A stretch of 64,000 nucleotides of DNA, taken from positions 3,253 to 67,252 of the forward strand of contig URKH01000001.1 of NCBI GenBank assembly GCA_900548255.1, in the 5' to 3' direction. The notes under the pieces are model-generated. The model saw only the letters and a list, made by a program, of their open reading frames with translations, made no database searches and was not told the DNA's origin. Shown piece by piece: positions 18,984 to 27,443 of this stretch; the stretch's first letter is position 1, and every line of letters starts with the position of its first letter. This DNA is from an uncultured Collinsella sp. GTDB taxonomy: Bacteria; Actinomycetota; Coriobacteriia; Coriobacteriales; Coriobacteriaceae. A program made the position numbers and the translations under genes.

Positions 18984-19475
18984 GTGATGATCAGAAAAAC
19001 CCTCGATACCGACATTCCCGTCGTCATGGCTATCTATGACGCGGCCCGCGCCTTTATGCGCGCACATGGCAACGCCACGCAGTGGCCCGAGGGCACGCCT
19101 TCGGCCGAGCAGCTGGCTGCCGATATTGCCGCTGATGGCAGTTACGTGTGCGAAGTCGACGGTCGCGTGGTGGCGACGTTTGCCCTTTTGCCGGGGCCGG
19201 ACGAGTGCTATGACGTCATTGAGGACGGGCAATGGCGTAGCGACACTCCGTATGCCGTACTGCACCGAGTGGCGTCCGACGGCACCGTGCACGGTATCGC
19301 GGCTGCGATGTTTGCCTTTGCCAAGGAACGCGCCGACCATCTGCGTATCGACACGCACGAGGACAACTTGCCCATGCAGGGCGCCATCGCCAAGGCCGGG
19401 TTTAAGCGCGCCGGTATCGTATATGTGTCGGACGGTACGCCGCGCGTCGCGTTTGATTGGCTGCGCGAGGCGTAG
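18984..19475 (+). CDS. GNAT family N-acetyltransferase
   Basis: 163 residues from GTG 18984 (the next codon is ATG), with GAGG about seven bases upstream. Typical GNAT order: N-terminal strand and helix (MIRKTLDTDIPVVMAIYDAAR), a central VVATFALL strand and the acetyl-CoA loop region, and a C-terminal GFKRAGIVYVSDGTPRVAFDW matching motif B. The predicted role is acetyl transfer from acetyl-CoA to an amine; substrate unknown. Followed by a strong terminator. Confidence 0.88.
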   Translation: MMIRKTLDTDIPVVMAIYDAARAFMRAHGNATQWPEGTPSAEQLAADIAADGSYVCEVDGRVVATFALLPGPDECYDVIEDGQWRSDTPYAVLHRVASDGTVHGIAAAMFAFAKERADHLRIDTHEDNLPMQGAIAKAGFKRAGIVYVSDGTPRVAFDWLREA

Positions 19476-19509
19476 GAGCCAAGGCACGTATCATCACCCA
19501 GCTCAAATA

Positions 19510-19537
19510 AAAAATGGCCTCGAGTGGGGCCATTTTT
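19510..19537 (+). terminator. Intrinsic terminator after the GNAT gene
   Basis: Stem AAAAATGGCC (19510-19519) and GGCCATTTTT (19528-19537), loop TCGAGTGG, T-run in the right arm. Confidence 0.85.
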
Positions 19538-19780
19538 GTTAAAACGCGTCGTTGTGGGGCTCGCGTTGTTACCGCCCAGATGAGTCCGGGCGGACAAAAA
19601 GGGGAGGTGCCGGCTTTCGCAAGGCGCGAACCTACGAAAATCGCCGCGCGGCAACGCAGGGCGATGAGCTCGGTCGGGGGATAGGGCCCGCTTCGCCCGC
19701 CGGCCCGTAAATTGTATCATCCAGTGTGGAACGAGGATGCCCGTTGCCGCGTGCGATGGGCTTGTAATAAGAGGAGAGCC
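19538..19780. other. Leader region of the TetM-like gene, no gene recognised
   Basis: With the terminator before it, this fills a 305-base gap. It is GC-rich with several short inverted repeats (for example CCGCCC/GGGCGG near 19573-19592) and an AT-rich TAAATTGTATCAT near 19707-19719 that may be the promoter -10 region. No ORF with a ribosome site, tRNA or known riboswitch was recognised. Confidence 0.4.
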
Positions 19781-21784
19781 ATGTCGAAGCAAGCGGTCGT
19801 TGGAATCTTGGCACATGTCGATGCCGGCAAGACCACGCTGGCCGAGGCTATGCTGTTCAACGCGGGCCGCATTCGCAAACGCGGCCGTGTGGACGATGGC
19901 GATTCGCACCTGGACACGAACGCGATCGAGCGCGAGCGCGGCATTACGATCTTCTCGTCGCAGGCCGTGCTCGACCACGGCGATGCCCACGTCATGCTCG
20001 TGGATGCACCCGGCCACGTCGATTATTCGGCTGAGGCGGAGCGCACGCTGCGCGCGCTCGACTATGCGATTTTGGTTGTGGGTGCCAACGATGGCGTGCA
20101 GGGGCACACCGAAACCCTGTGGCGCCTGCTTGCACGCTATGACATCCCGACGTTCATCTTTATCAACAAAATCGATTTGGAGAATCCCGGTCGCGATGTT
20201 TTGCTGGCACAGCTGGGGCAGCGTCTTTCCGAGGGCTGCCTGGATGTCAACGAACTGCTGGCGGGCGGCGCCGTTCAGGAGGACGCTGCTGCGTTGGACG
20301 AAGCGGCGCTCGAGGAGTTTCTTGAAGCGGGTGAGCTTTCTGTCGCAACGCTGTCGCGCATGGTTGCCGAGCGCAAGCTCTTTCCCTGCTTTGCCGGCTC
20401 GGCGCTCAAGGACCAAGGCGTTGACGAGCTGCTGGATGGTATATGCGCGCTGATTCGTGAGCAGGCGTGGCTCCCGGAGTTTGCCGCGCGCGTCTATCGT
20501 GTCAGCCGCGGGGATCGTGGCGAGCGCTTGGCTTGGGTTAAAGTGACCGGCGGCACGCTGCGCGCAAAACAGATGATCAGCGGGCATTCCAGTGCCGAGG
20601 CGTGGGAACAGAAGGTCGATCAGGTACGCATCTATAACGGCGAGAAGTATGAGCTTGCCCAAGAAGTTGCTGCTGGCGGTATTTGCGCCGTGACGGGTCT
20701 TGCGCACGTTCGCCCAGGGGACGCCCTGGGCACGGAGCCCGCGGGCGATGCGCCCGTCATCGCTCCGGTCCTCACCTATACGGTGCTGCCGGGCGAACAC
20801 GACGTTCATGCGGTGTTTAAAGCGCTGAGTGAGTTGGCGGACGAAGATCCCATGCTCGGCGTAAGCTGGAATACGCATCTTGAGCAGATCCATTTGCAGT
20901 TGATGGGCGCCGTGCAACTCGAGGTCGTGCAGCGCGTGCTGGCCGATCGTTTTGGCCTTTCGGTCGAGTTTGAGTCTGGCGGCATTCTCTATAAGGAGAC
21001 GATCTCGCAGCCGGTCGAGGGCGTGGGCCACTTTGAGCCGCTGCGCCACTATGCCGAGGTGCATCTGCGCCTGGAGCCGTTGCCAGCAGGTTCGGGCGTG
21101 CAGTTTGGCACCGTGACCTCGACCGACGAGCTCGATCTTAACTGGCAGCGTCTGGCACTCACCAACGCCATGGAGCGCGACCACCTGGGCGTGCTGACCG
21201 GCTCGCCCATCACCGATGTGCGCATTACGCTCACGGGCGGCCGCGCGCATGCCAAACACACCGAGGGCGGCGATTTTCGCCAGGCCACGTATCGCGCGAT
21301 TCGCCAGGGTTTGATGCGGGCGCGTGAGGCGGGCGCGGTGGTGCTGCTGGAGCCGTGGTACCACTTTGAGCTCGAGGTGCCGGGGGAGTGCGTGGGCCGG
21401 GCGCTCTCAGACGCCACGCGCATGAGTGCCGAGTACGAGCCGCCGACGATGGCGGGCGACCGGGCGAATCTTGTGGGTCGCGTGCCGGCATCCGAGGTGC
21501 AGGATTATGCGCTGGAGGTGGCTGCCTACACGAGCGGTCGCGGGCATCTGTACCTGGAGTTCGCCGGTTATGCGGCCTGTCATGATGCCGAGCGCGTCAT
21601 CGAGGCGGCCGCCTATGAGCCCGAGGCCGATCTGCCCAACACACCCGACTCGGTCTTTTGCTCTCACGGCGCCGGCTACACGGTCAAATGGTACGACGTG
21701 CCCGCCGCGGCGCACGTAAAGATCGATCCCGCCACCTTCCGCCCCTGGCGAGCAGCAGACGCCGAGTTTTTCGGCCACATGTGA
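19781..21784 (+). CDS. TetM/EF-G-like ribosome-associated GTPase
   Basis: 667 residues, ATG 19781 with AAGAGGAG upstream. G1 AHVDAGKTT (11-19), ERERGITI switch I, G3 DAPGHVD (about 74-80) and G4 NKID (about 129) are intact. EF-G-type domains II-V follow, with the C-terminal NTPDSVFCSHGAGY region. The layout is that of ribosomal protection proteins (TetM/TetO, about 640 residues), which dislodge tetracycline, but this chromosomal branch may instead be a housekeeping translation factor. No mobile genes are nearby. The stop codon falls inside a palindromic repeat. Confidence 0.85.
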   Translation: MSKQAVVGILAHVDAGKTTLAEAMLFNAGRIRKRGRVDDGDSHLDTNAIERERGITIFSSQAVLDHGDAHVMLVDAPGHVDYSAEAERTLRALDYAILVVGANDGVQGHTETLWRLLARYDIPTFIFINKIDLENPGRDVLLAQLGQRLSEGCLDVNELLAGGAVQEDAAALDEAALEEFLEAGELSVATLSRMVAERKLFPCFAGSALKDQGVDELLDGICALIREQAWLPEFAARVYRVSRGDRGERLAWVKVTGGTLRAKQMISGHSSAEAWEQKVDQVRIYNGEKYELAQEVAAGGICAVTGLAHVRPGDALGTEPAGDAPVIAPVLTYTVLPGEHDVHAVFKALSELADEDPMLGVSWNTHLEQIHLQLMGAVQLEVVQRVLADRFGLSVEFESGGILYKETISQPVEGVGHFEPLRHYAEVHLRLEPLPAGSGVQFGTVTSTDELDLNWQRLALTNAMERDHLGVLTGSPITDVRITLTGGRAHAKHTEGGDFRQATYRAIRQGLMRAREAGAVVLLEPWYHFELEVPGECVGRALSDATRMSAEYEPPTMAGDRANLVGRVPASEVQDYALEVAAYTSGRGHLYLEFAGYAACHDAERVIEAAAYEPEADLPNTPDSVFCSHGAGYTVKWYDVPAAAHVKIDPATFRPWRAADAEFFGHM

Positions 21785-21809
21785 CAAAGGGACAGTTCTT
21801 TTGTCACAT
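21779..21809. repeat. 31-base palindrome supplying the stop codon, copy 1
   Basis: Arms ATGTGACAAA and TTTGTCACAT around a core with GGGACAGTT. The TGA stop of the TetM-like gene is bases 4-6 of the element. A copy with one difference lies at 25507-25537, where it supplies the trmL stop on the other strand. Confidence 0.9.
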
Positions 21810-21813
21810 GCTA

Positions 21814-21851
21814 TTGGTATAACTCGGTACAAGTTGGTATAACTATTACCA
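21814..21851 (+). promoter_or_regulatory. Direct repeats upstream of the AAA ATPase gene
   Basis: TTGGTATAACT occurs at 21814-21824 and 21834-21844, exactly 20 bases apart (about two helix turns). The second copy continues into TACCA, forming TGGTA-N7-TACCA (21835-21851). This arrangement suggests a repressor site close to the promoter of the ATPase-uvrA2 unit. Confidence 0.5.
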
Positions 21852-21877
21852 GGGTTTGCCAATCCGAGGAGGCCGAC

Positions 21878-22996
21878 ATGAATCCAAATCCCTTTAAGCC
21901 AACGGCAGGCAAGCGGCCTCCGATGCTCATCGGTCGCGAGTCGGTCGTCGAAGATTTCGAGGAAGGGCTCGATAACGGCGCCGGAGCGCCGGGCAGGCTC
22001 ATGCTCATTACGGGAAACCGCGGCTGCGGCAAGACGGTTCTCCTGCGGGAGCTGCAACGTCTAGCCAATGAGCGCGGATGGGCGGTTGTCTCCGATTCTG
22101 CTTCGCTTGGCTTGTGCGATCGCCTGGCCGACGCGCTTCGCTCGAATAAACCCGTTGTGACGTCAATGGAGTTTGGGCTGTCGTTTGGTCGGATGTCGGT
22201 CGAGGCGGCTCGGGCAAAGGGCGAGACGCTACGGGGGCTGGTCAACGAGCGCCTCAAGAAGCTCGGTCCAGGCAAGGGCATCCTGTTTGCGATTGACGAG
22301 GCGCAATCTGCGTCAATCGAGGAACTGGCGGCTCTTGCCGTTCTCTATCAGCAGGTGCTCGGAGATCAGGATGCTACGGGCCTGTCCGATAGCGACCAGC
22401 GCGGTCTTGCGCTGGTATTTGCCGGCTTGCCCAGTATGGTTGACGACCTGCTCGAAGAGCCGAGCGTGACGTTTTTGCGCCGTGCGCAGCAGCGTGCGCT
22501 GGGGGCGATTTCTTTGCCCAAGGTGCGCGATTCATATGTCCAGACGGTCAAGGACGCCGGTCTTTACGTTGATGCGGAGACGGCGGACCTTGCGGCGCGC
22601 AAGAGTATGGGGTATCCCTACATGGTCCAGCTGGTGGGATATTACATGTGGCGCTCTGCTGTCCGGCGTGGCTCGCAGGTCATCGAAAGGCGCGATGTCG
22701 AGAATGGCCATGCGGATGCCGTCTCCGAGTTCTACGAAGCGGTTGACGCACCTCTGTATTACGGTCTGCGCAGCCCTCAGCGCCTCTTTATCGAGGCTAT
22801 GGCGGTTGACGAGGACAAGCCGACGCGCACGGCGGATATCATTGAACGCTGTGACCGTACCCAGAGCTGGGCGAGTAAATATCGTGCAAGTCTGATTCGC
22901 GAGCGCGTCGTCGAGGCTGCCGGATACGGCCTTGTCCGGTTTACCGTGCCCATGCTGGGCGAGTACATTCGCGATCGCATTTTATGGCATGAGTAG
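21878..22996 (+). CDS. AAA/STAND-type ATPase
   Basis: 372 residues, ATG 21878 with GAGGAGG upstream. Walker A GNRGCGKT (46-53) and Walker B LFAIDEAQ near 130, then a sensor-like LVFAGLPS, match the AAA_16/ORC-like ATPase fold. The C-terminal third looks like a winged helix (RLFIEAMAVDE...IIERCDRTQSWASKYRASLI). Such proteins act as regulators or as ATP-dependent DNA switches; the role here is unknown. Its stop lies close to the start of the UvrA-like gene, so the two are probably one transcript. Confidence 0.8.
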   Translation: MNPNPFKPTAGKRPPMLIGRESVVEDFEEGLDNGAGAPGRLMLITGNRGCGKTVLLRELQRLANERGWAVVSDSASLGLCDRLADALRSNKPVVTSMEFGLSFGRMSVEAARAKGETLRGLVNERLKKLGPGKGILFAIDEAQSASIEELAALAVLYQQVLGDQDATGLSDSDQRGLALVFAGLPSMVDDLLEEPSVTFLRRAQQRALGAISLPKVRDSYVQTVKDAGLYVDAETADLAARKSMGYPYMVQLVGYYMWRSAVRRGSQVIERRDVENGHADAVSEFYEAVDAPLYYGLRSPQRLFIEAMAVDEDKPTRTADIIERCDRTQSWASKYRASLIRERVVEAAGYGLVRFTVPMLGEYIRDRILWHE

Positions 22997-23006
22997 GGTG
23001 ATAAAG

Positions 23007-25502
23007 GTGACGGAACAGAAGATGAGCCCGCAGGCTATCGAGGTGCGTGGTGCGCGCGTCCATAACCTTAAGGACATCGATATCGATATTCCGCTGGGAA
23101 AGCTCGTGGGTATTGCCGGCGTGTCGGGCTCGGGCAAGAGCTCGCTGGCGCTGGGGGTTCTTTATGCCGAGGGCTCGCGTCGCTACTTGGAAGCACTCAG
23201 CACCTATACTCGACGTCGTCTGACACAGGCCGAGCACGCCCAGGTGGATGAGGTATTGCACGTGCCGGCGGCGCTCGCGCTGCACCAGCGTCCGAGCGTG
23301 CCGGGCGTGCGCTCGACCTTTGGTACCATGACCGAGCTCAACAATAGTCTGCGTCTGCTCTTTAGCCGTTGCGCCCATCACGTGTGCCCACATTGCGGGG
23401 CGCGCGTGGAGCCGAGCCTTAACGTGGCTGCAGGCCTGTCGCTCACGTGTCCGACATGTGGCCGCGAGTTCTACGCGCCGAGTGCCGAGGATTTGGCTTT
23501 CAATAGCGGCGGTGCATGTCCCACCTGTGGCGGTACCGGCGTCATGCGCGAGGTGGACGAGGCGAGCCTGGTGCCCGACGAGTCCAAGACTATCAACGAG
23601 GGCGCGGTGCTTCCTTGGGGCACACTCATGTGGGATCTGATGAAGCAGGTGGCTGGCGAGATGGGCGTGCGCACCGACGTGCCGTTTAACCAGCTCACGC
23701 CTCAAGAGCGCGACATCGTGTTCCACGGTCCGGCGGTTAAAAAGCACATTCTCTACGTTCCCAAAAACGGCGAGGGCGCCACGCCGCTCGATTTTACCTA
23801 TTACAACGCTGTCTATACCGTCGAGAATGCGCTCGCCAAGGTTAAGGACGACAAGGGCCTCAAGCGCGTGGCGCGCTTTTTGCGCGAGGGGCCATGCCGT
23901 GACTGTGGCGGCACGCGTCTCTCCGAGGCCGCACGCCATCCCCAGGTGCGCGGTATCAATCTGGCGCAGGCCGCGGCTATGACGCTGGGTGAGGCGATTG
24001 AGTGGGTGCGCGGGGTGCCCGCATCCTTGCCGGCCGAGATGCAGCCCATGGCGACGGATATCTGCGATTCGTTTTTGAGCACGGCCCGTCGACTGGTCGA
24101 TCTGGGCCTCGATTACCTTTCGCTCGACCGCGCCGGTGCCACGCTCTCCACGGGCGAGCGTCAGCGCGTGCAGCTCGCCCGCGTGGTGCGTAACCGATCG
24201 ACGGGCGTGCTCTATGTGCTGGACGAGCCCTCGATTGGCTTGCATCCTGCCAATGTCGACGGCCTGGTAGGCGTGATGCGCGATTTGGTGGATGACGGCA
24301 ACACCGTGGTCGTTGTCGACCACGACACGCGCGTACTGGCGGAAGCCGACTATCTGGTCGAGATGGGCCCCGTTGCCGGAGCAGGCGGCGGCAATGTGAT
24401 CGCCGCGGGCGCGGTAGGCGAGGTCGAAGAATCGCAGGGCAGCCGCATCGCCCCATTTTTGCGCTCGGAGCCTGAGCGCTTGCGTCCGCAGGTGCCTGAC
24501 GACGAAATGTTTGACCGGGGCCATATCCGCATGGCGACCGATGCCATCCATACCGTCAAACCGCTCGAAGTCGATATCCCGCGCGGTCGCCTTGTCGCGG
24601 TGACGGGCGTTTCGGGTTCGGGTAAGACGACGTTGGTGCTCGAGACACTCATCCCGGCACTTAAGGCGCAGGCAGCCGGCGAGCGCCTGCCAAAACACGT
24701 GCGTTGGGTCGATGCCGAGGGCATTGCACGTGCCAACCTGATAGACGCCACGCCCATCGGTGCCAACGTGCGTTCGACGGTAGCGACTTATGCCGACATC
24801 CATGATGAACTGCGTCGCGCCTTCGCCCGCACGCCCGAGGCCAAGGCAGCCGGCTACAAGGCAGGCGCATTTAGCTACAACACTGGCGCTTTGCGCTGCC
24901 CTACGTGCGATGGCACGGGTTCGGTATCGCTCGACGTGCAGTTTTTGCCCGACGTCGAGATCGTCTGCCCGGCATGTCGCGGCTCACGTTATGCAGATGC
25001 GGCTTCGCATATCCATCGCGAGGGCAAGGACGGGAGCTTGCTGACGTTGCCGCAGCTTATGGACATGAGTGTGGACGAGGCCCTCGACGCCACGGTGGGA
25101 CTCAAGAAGGTTCAGGCGCGCTTGCAGACCTTGCACGACCTGGGCTTGGGTTATCTCACACTTGGCGAGCCCACACCGGCGCTTTCGGGCGGCGAGGCGC
25201 AGCGTCTTAAGCTCGCGAGCGAGATGGGCCGCGTGCAGGATGATGCCGTATTCGTATTTGACGAGCCCACAATCGGACTACATCCGCTCGATGTTCAGGT
25301 GTTGCTGAGTGTGTTTGACGGCCTTGTTGCCAAGGGCGCCACGGTTGTCGTGATCGAACACGACCTCGACCTTATCCGTAACGCCGATTATGTGATCGAC
25401 ATGGGCCCGGGCGGTGGCGATGCCGGCGGGCAAATCGTCTGCGTCGGCACACCGGGCGACATCGTGGCCTGCCCCGCAAGCATCACCGGCCGCTACCTAT
25501 AA
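23007..25502 (+). CDS. UvrA-like ABC ATPase, short paralogue (UvrA2 type)
   Basis: 831 residues from GTG 23007 (AGGG upstream); an ATG at 22989 overlaps the ATPase stop but has no ribosome site. Two ABC modules: Walker A GVSGSGKSS and GVSGSGKTT, signatures STGERQRVQLA and SGGEAQRLKLA, Walker B VLDEPSIGLHP and VFDEPTIGLHP. Several zinc-type CxxC pairs are present (CPHC...CPTC, CPTCGGTG, CPTCDGTG...CPAC). At 831 residues it is about 100 shorter than canonical UvrA, as in UvrA2 paralogues that lack part of the insert domains. Likely DNA damage tolerance or drug resistance rather than core excision repair; inferred. Confidence 0.88.
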   Translation: MTEQKMSPQAIEVRGARVHNLKDIDIDIPLGKLVGIAGVSGSGKSSLALGVLYAEGSRRYLEALSTYTRRRLTQAEHAQVDEVLHVPAALALHQRPSVPGVRSTFGTMTELNNSLRLLFSRCAHHVCPHCGARVEPSLNVAAGLSLTCPTCGREFYAPSAEDLAFNSGGACPTCGGTGVMREVDEASLVPDESKTINEGAVLPWGTLMWDLMKQVAGEMGVRTDVPFNQLTPQERDIVFHGPAVKKHILYVPKNGEGATPLDFTYYNAVYTVENALAKVKDDKGLKRVARFLREGPCRDCGGTRLSEAARHPQVRGINLAQAAAMTLGEAIEWVRGVPASLPAEMQPMATDICDSFLSTARRLVDLGLDYLSLDRAGATLSTGERQRVQLARVVRNRSTGVLYVLDEPSIGLHPANVDGLVGVMRDLVDDGNTVVVVDHDTRVLAEADYLVEMGPVAGAGGGNVIAAGAVGEVEESQGSRIAPFLRSEPERLRPQVPDDEMFDRGHIRMATDAIHTVKPLEVDIPRGRLVAVTGVSGSGKTTLVLETLIPALKAQAAGERLPKHVRWVDAEGIARANLIDATPIGANVRSTVATYADIHDELRRAFARTPEAKAAGYKAGAFSYNTGALRCPTCDGTGSVSLDVQFLPDVEIVCPACRGSRYADAASHIHREGKDGSLLTLPQLMDMSVDEALDATVGLKKVQARLQTLHDLGLGYLTLGEPTPALSGGEAQRLKLASEMGRVQDDAVFVFDEPTIGLHPLDVQVLLSVFDGLVAKGATVVVIEHDLDLIRNADYVIDMGPGGGDAGGQIVCVGTPGDIVACPASITGRYL

Positions 25503-25506
25503 CCGA

Positions 25507-25537
25507 ATGTGACAAAGGGACAGTTCCTTTGTCACAT
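25507..25537. repeat. 31-base palindrome supplying the stop codon, copy 2
   Basis: Differs at one base from the element at 21779-21809; the stem is perfect here (ATGTGACAAAGG with CCTTTGTCACAT). It sits between convergent uvrA2 and trmL, and the trmL TGA stop (25534-25532) is inside it. Confidence 0.9.
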
Positions 25538-26131
25538 TCCCGAAAAGCCTGTTTGGCGCAGGGCCTCGTAGAGGACGATGGCGGCGCTGTTGGAGAGGTT
25601 GAGAGCACTGATGCGGTAGTCGTCCGGGTCGACGAAGTTGCCGCAGATATCCTGTCGAAGGATGGCTTCGTGGCTGTCCTCGGTATGCCCGAGCGACTCC
25701 TCGTGGGCCTCCCAGGCGTCGGCGTTTTCGAGCGAGTCGCAATCGCGCAACATGGGGATGCGCTCGCAGCGCTCGGGCGCCGCGGCAAGCAGTGGCTCGG
25801 GAATCCCCGAACTCTCGCTGCCAAAGACCAAAAAGTCACCGTCGCGGTAGGTACTTTGCGCATAGGTGCGGCGCGCCTTTTTGGTCAGCAGATGCAGGCG
25901 TTCGTCGGCGGGGGAGAGGCCGTTGCGCGCAAGGAAATCCTCCCAGCCGGCATAGGTCGTCACGTCCAAATTTTGCCAGTAGCCCAGGCCGGCGCGACGC
26001 ACCGTCTTGTCGTCGAGCGAAAACCCCAGCGGCTCCACCAGATGCAGGCGGGCGCCGGTAACCACGCAGGTGCGGCCGATATTGCCCGTATTGGCCGGAA
26101 TCTCGGGCGCATACAGCACAATGTTGAACAT
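25532..26131 (-). CDS. trmL: tRNA (cytidine/uridine-34 2'-O) methyltransferase, SPOUT family
   Basis: 199 residues, ATG 26131 with AAGGAG four bases upstream. SPOUT knot motifs: NIGRTCVVTGARLHLVEPLGF (about 17-37) in part, FLVFGSESSGIPE (about 100-112) and SALNLSNSAAIVLYEALRQ at the C-terminus. TrmL methylates the wobble base of leucine tRNAs. The family is usually about 155 residues; here an extra acidic segment of about 40 residues (129-172) splits the final knot between IPM and the LNLSNS motif. The stop lies in a repeat. Confidence 0.9.
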   Translation of the reverse strand: MFNIVLYAPEIPANTGNIGRTCVVTGARLHLVEPLGFSLDDKTVRRAGLGYWQNLDVTTYAGWEDFLARNGLSPADERLHLLTKKARRTYAQSTYRDGDFLVFGSESSGIPEPLLAAAPERCERIPMLRDCDSLENADAWEAHEESLGHTEDSHEAILRQDICGNFVDPDDYRISALNLSNSAAIVLYEALRQTGFSGM

Positions 26132-26152
26132 GAATCTCCTTGGCTCAGAACG

Positions 26153-26187
26153 AAAAACCACCACGAAGGGCACCTTCGTGGTGGTTT
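26153..26187 (-). terminator. Intrinsic terminator of the COG0523 gene
   Basis: Perfect stem AAACCACCACGAAGG with its complement around a three-base loop; reading leftward it ends in five T residues. It lies between the COG0523 stop (26227) and the trmL start (26131), both on the minus strand. Confidence 0.85.
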
Positions 26188-26226
26188 GGCGGTTACGTAG
26201 GCGGAAAAATGCCCGCTTGGATAAAT

Positions 26227-27357
26227 CTAGGCGCGGTGCCAGTCGGTCAGGCAGGCATCGAGGGAGGCGATGAGCGCATCCTTGTCCATGTGACGGCCGA
26301 TGATGCACAGGCTCGTCATGCGGTCGCCCGTCTCGTCGTCCCAAATCTGCATGATCTCGGGGTTCTCGTCGATGATCTTCTGCTTCTCGCCCTCGGGCGC
26401 GGAGTCAACGAACAGACCGTTCTCCATCAGGCGCATTTGGTGGCCGGCCTGCTCGAACATGTAGCACATGTCCGGATCGCCGGTCTGCCACAGCGGACCC
26501 TTGACGCGGATGACCTCGTCGGGCCACTCCTGCTCAACAAAATCGGTGAACTTCTGCAGGTCAAACGGCTTGCGGCGCGAGTACACAAAGGTCTCGATGT
26601 CGTACTCGAGCACCTCGGGGTCGTCGTGCTCCTCGGGATGCTCCATGGCCTCGATCCAGGCGGCGGAGTTGTAGGCGCGCATAAAGTCGAAGCGGTCGGT
26701 GTCGAGCAGCTGCTCCATGGGGACCTCGCCGTTTTGGGCCTCGACAATCACGGCGTCCTTCTGCAGGCTGCGCACGATAGCCTTGAGCTCGGCGATCTGC
26801 TCAGGGCTCACGGTATCGGTCTTGTTGAGGATCAGCGTGGAGCAGAACTCGATTTGCTGGATGAGCAGGCTCTCGATGTCGTCCTCGTCGATATCCTCGG
26901 CCAACAGGTCGCGGCCGCCGTTGAACTCGTCGTACATGCGGGCGCAATCGACCACAGCCACGATGTTGTCGAGTGCAAGCTTGGGCTGGCCGCCCACCTT
27001 GGCCTCGTCGCAGAAGCTCGAGATGGTGTAGGCGATGGGGATAGGCTCGCAGATACCCGAGGCCTCGATGATGATGTAGTCGAACTTGCCCGAATCGGCG
27101 ATGCCCTGCAGCTGGTTGGCAAGGTCGTCCGAAAGCGTGCAGCAGATGCAGCCGTTGGTGAGCGGGATGAGGTCGTCGGTCTCGGAAAGGCCGCCGTCGG
27201 CGATGAGGCTGGCGTCGACGTTGATCTCGCCGATATCGTTGACGATCACGGCGGCGCGGATGCCGCCGTCGTTAGCGAGGATGTGGTTGAGCAGTGTGGT
27301 CTTGCCGGCACCGAGGTATCCGGTAAGCATGATGATCTTCACGGGTTTGTTGGGCAT
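26227..27357 (-). CDS. COG0523 GTPase / metal chaperone (CobW family)
   Basis: 376 residues from ATG 27357 with AGGAGG four bases upstream; an ATG at 27378 has no such site. P-loop GYLGAGKTT (13-21), NDIGEINVD, the family's metal-binding GCICC (69-73), and Walker B-type ASGICEP with LNKTD recognition loop are all present. COG0523 proteins pass zinc, cobalt or another metal to client enzymes, hydrolysing GTP. The region lacks the histidine-rich tail of some zinc members. No Zur site was found. Confidence 0.9.
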   Translation of the reverse strand: MPNKPVKIIMLTGYLGAGKTTLLNHILANDGGIRAAVIVNDIGEINVDASLIADGGLSETDDLIPLTNGCICCTLSDDLANQLQGIADSGKFDYIIIEASGICEPIPIAYTISSFCDEAKVGGQPKLALDNIVAVVDCARMYDEFNGGRDLLAEDIDEDDIESLLIQQIEFCSTLILNKTDTVSPEQIAELKAIVRSLQKDAVIVEAQNGEVPMEQLLDTDRFDFMRAYNSAAWIEAMEHPEEHDDPEVLEYDIETFVYSRRKPFDLQKFTDFVEQEWPDEVIRVKGPLWQTGDPDMCYMFEQAGHQMRLMENGLFVDSAPEGEKQKIIDENPEIMQIWDDETGDRMTSLCIIGRHMDKDALIASLDACLTDWHRA

Positions 27358-27443
27358 GTGCCCTCCTTTGTTAGACATGGCTTACAGTTGAATCTTATGC
27401 CAAACGCCTGCTCTTATACCCACGCGCCGGCAAATAACACAGG

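Noticed and set aside
19577..19600. Hammerhead-ribozyme-like string (CAGATGAGTCC ... GGAC AAAA)
   Set aside because: The conserved CUGAUGA reads CAGATGA and the GAAA reads AAAA; catalytic residues are missing.
19208..21364. Long open frame on the minus strand (718 codons)
   Set aside because: It is a shadow of the TetM-like gene, with no ribosome site and low-complexity composition.
22941..24803. Long open frame on the minus strand (620 codons)
   Set aside because: Antisense to the UvrA2 gene; the plus-strand frame has all ABC motifs.
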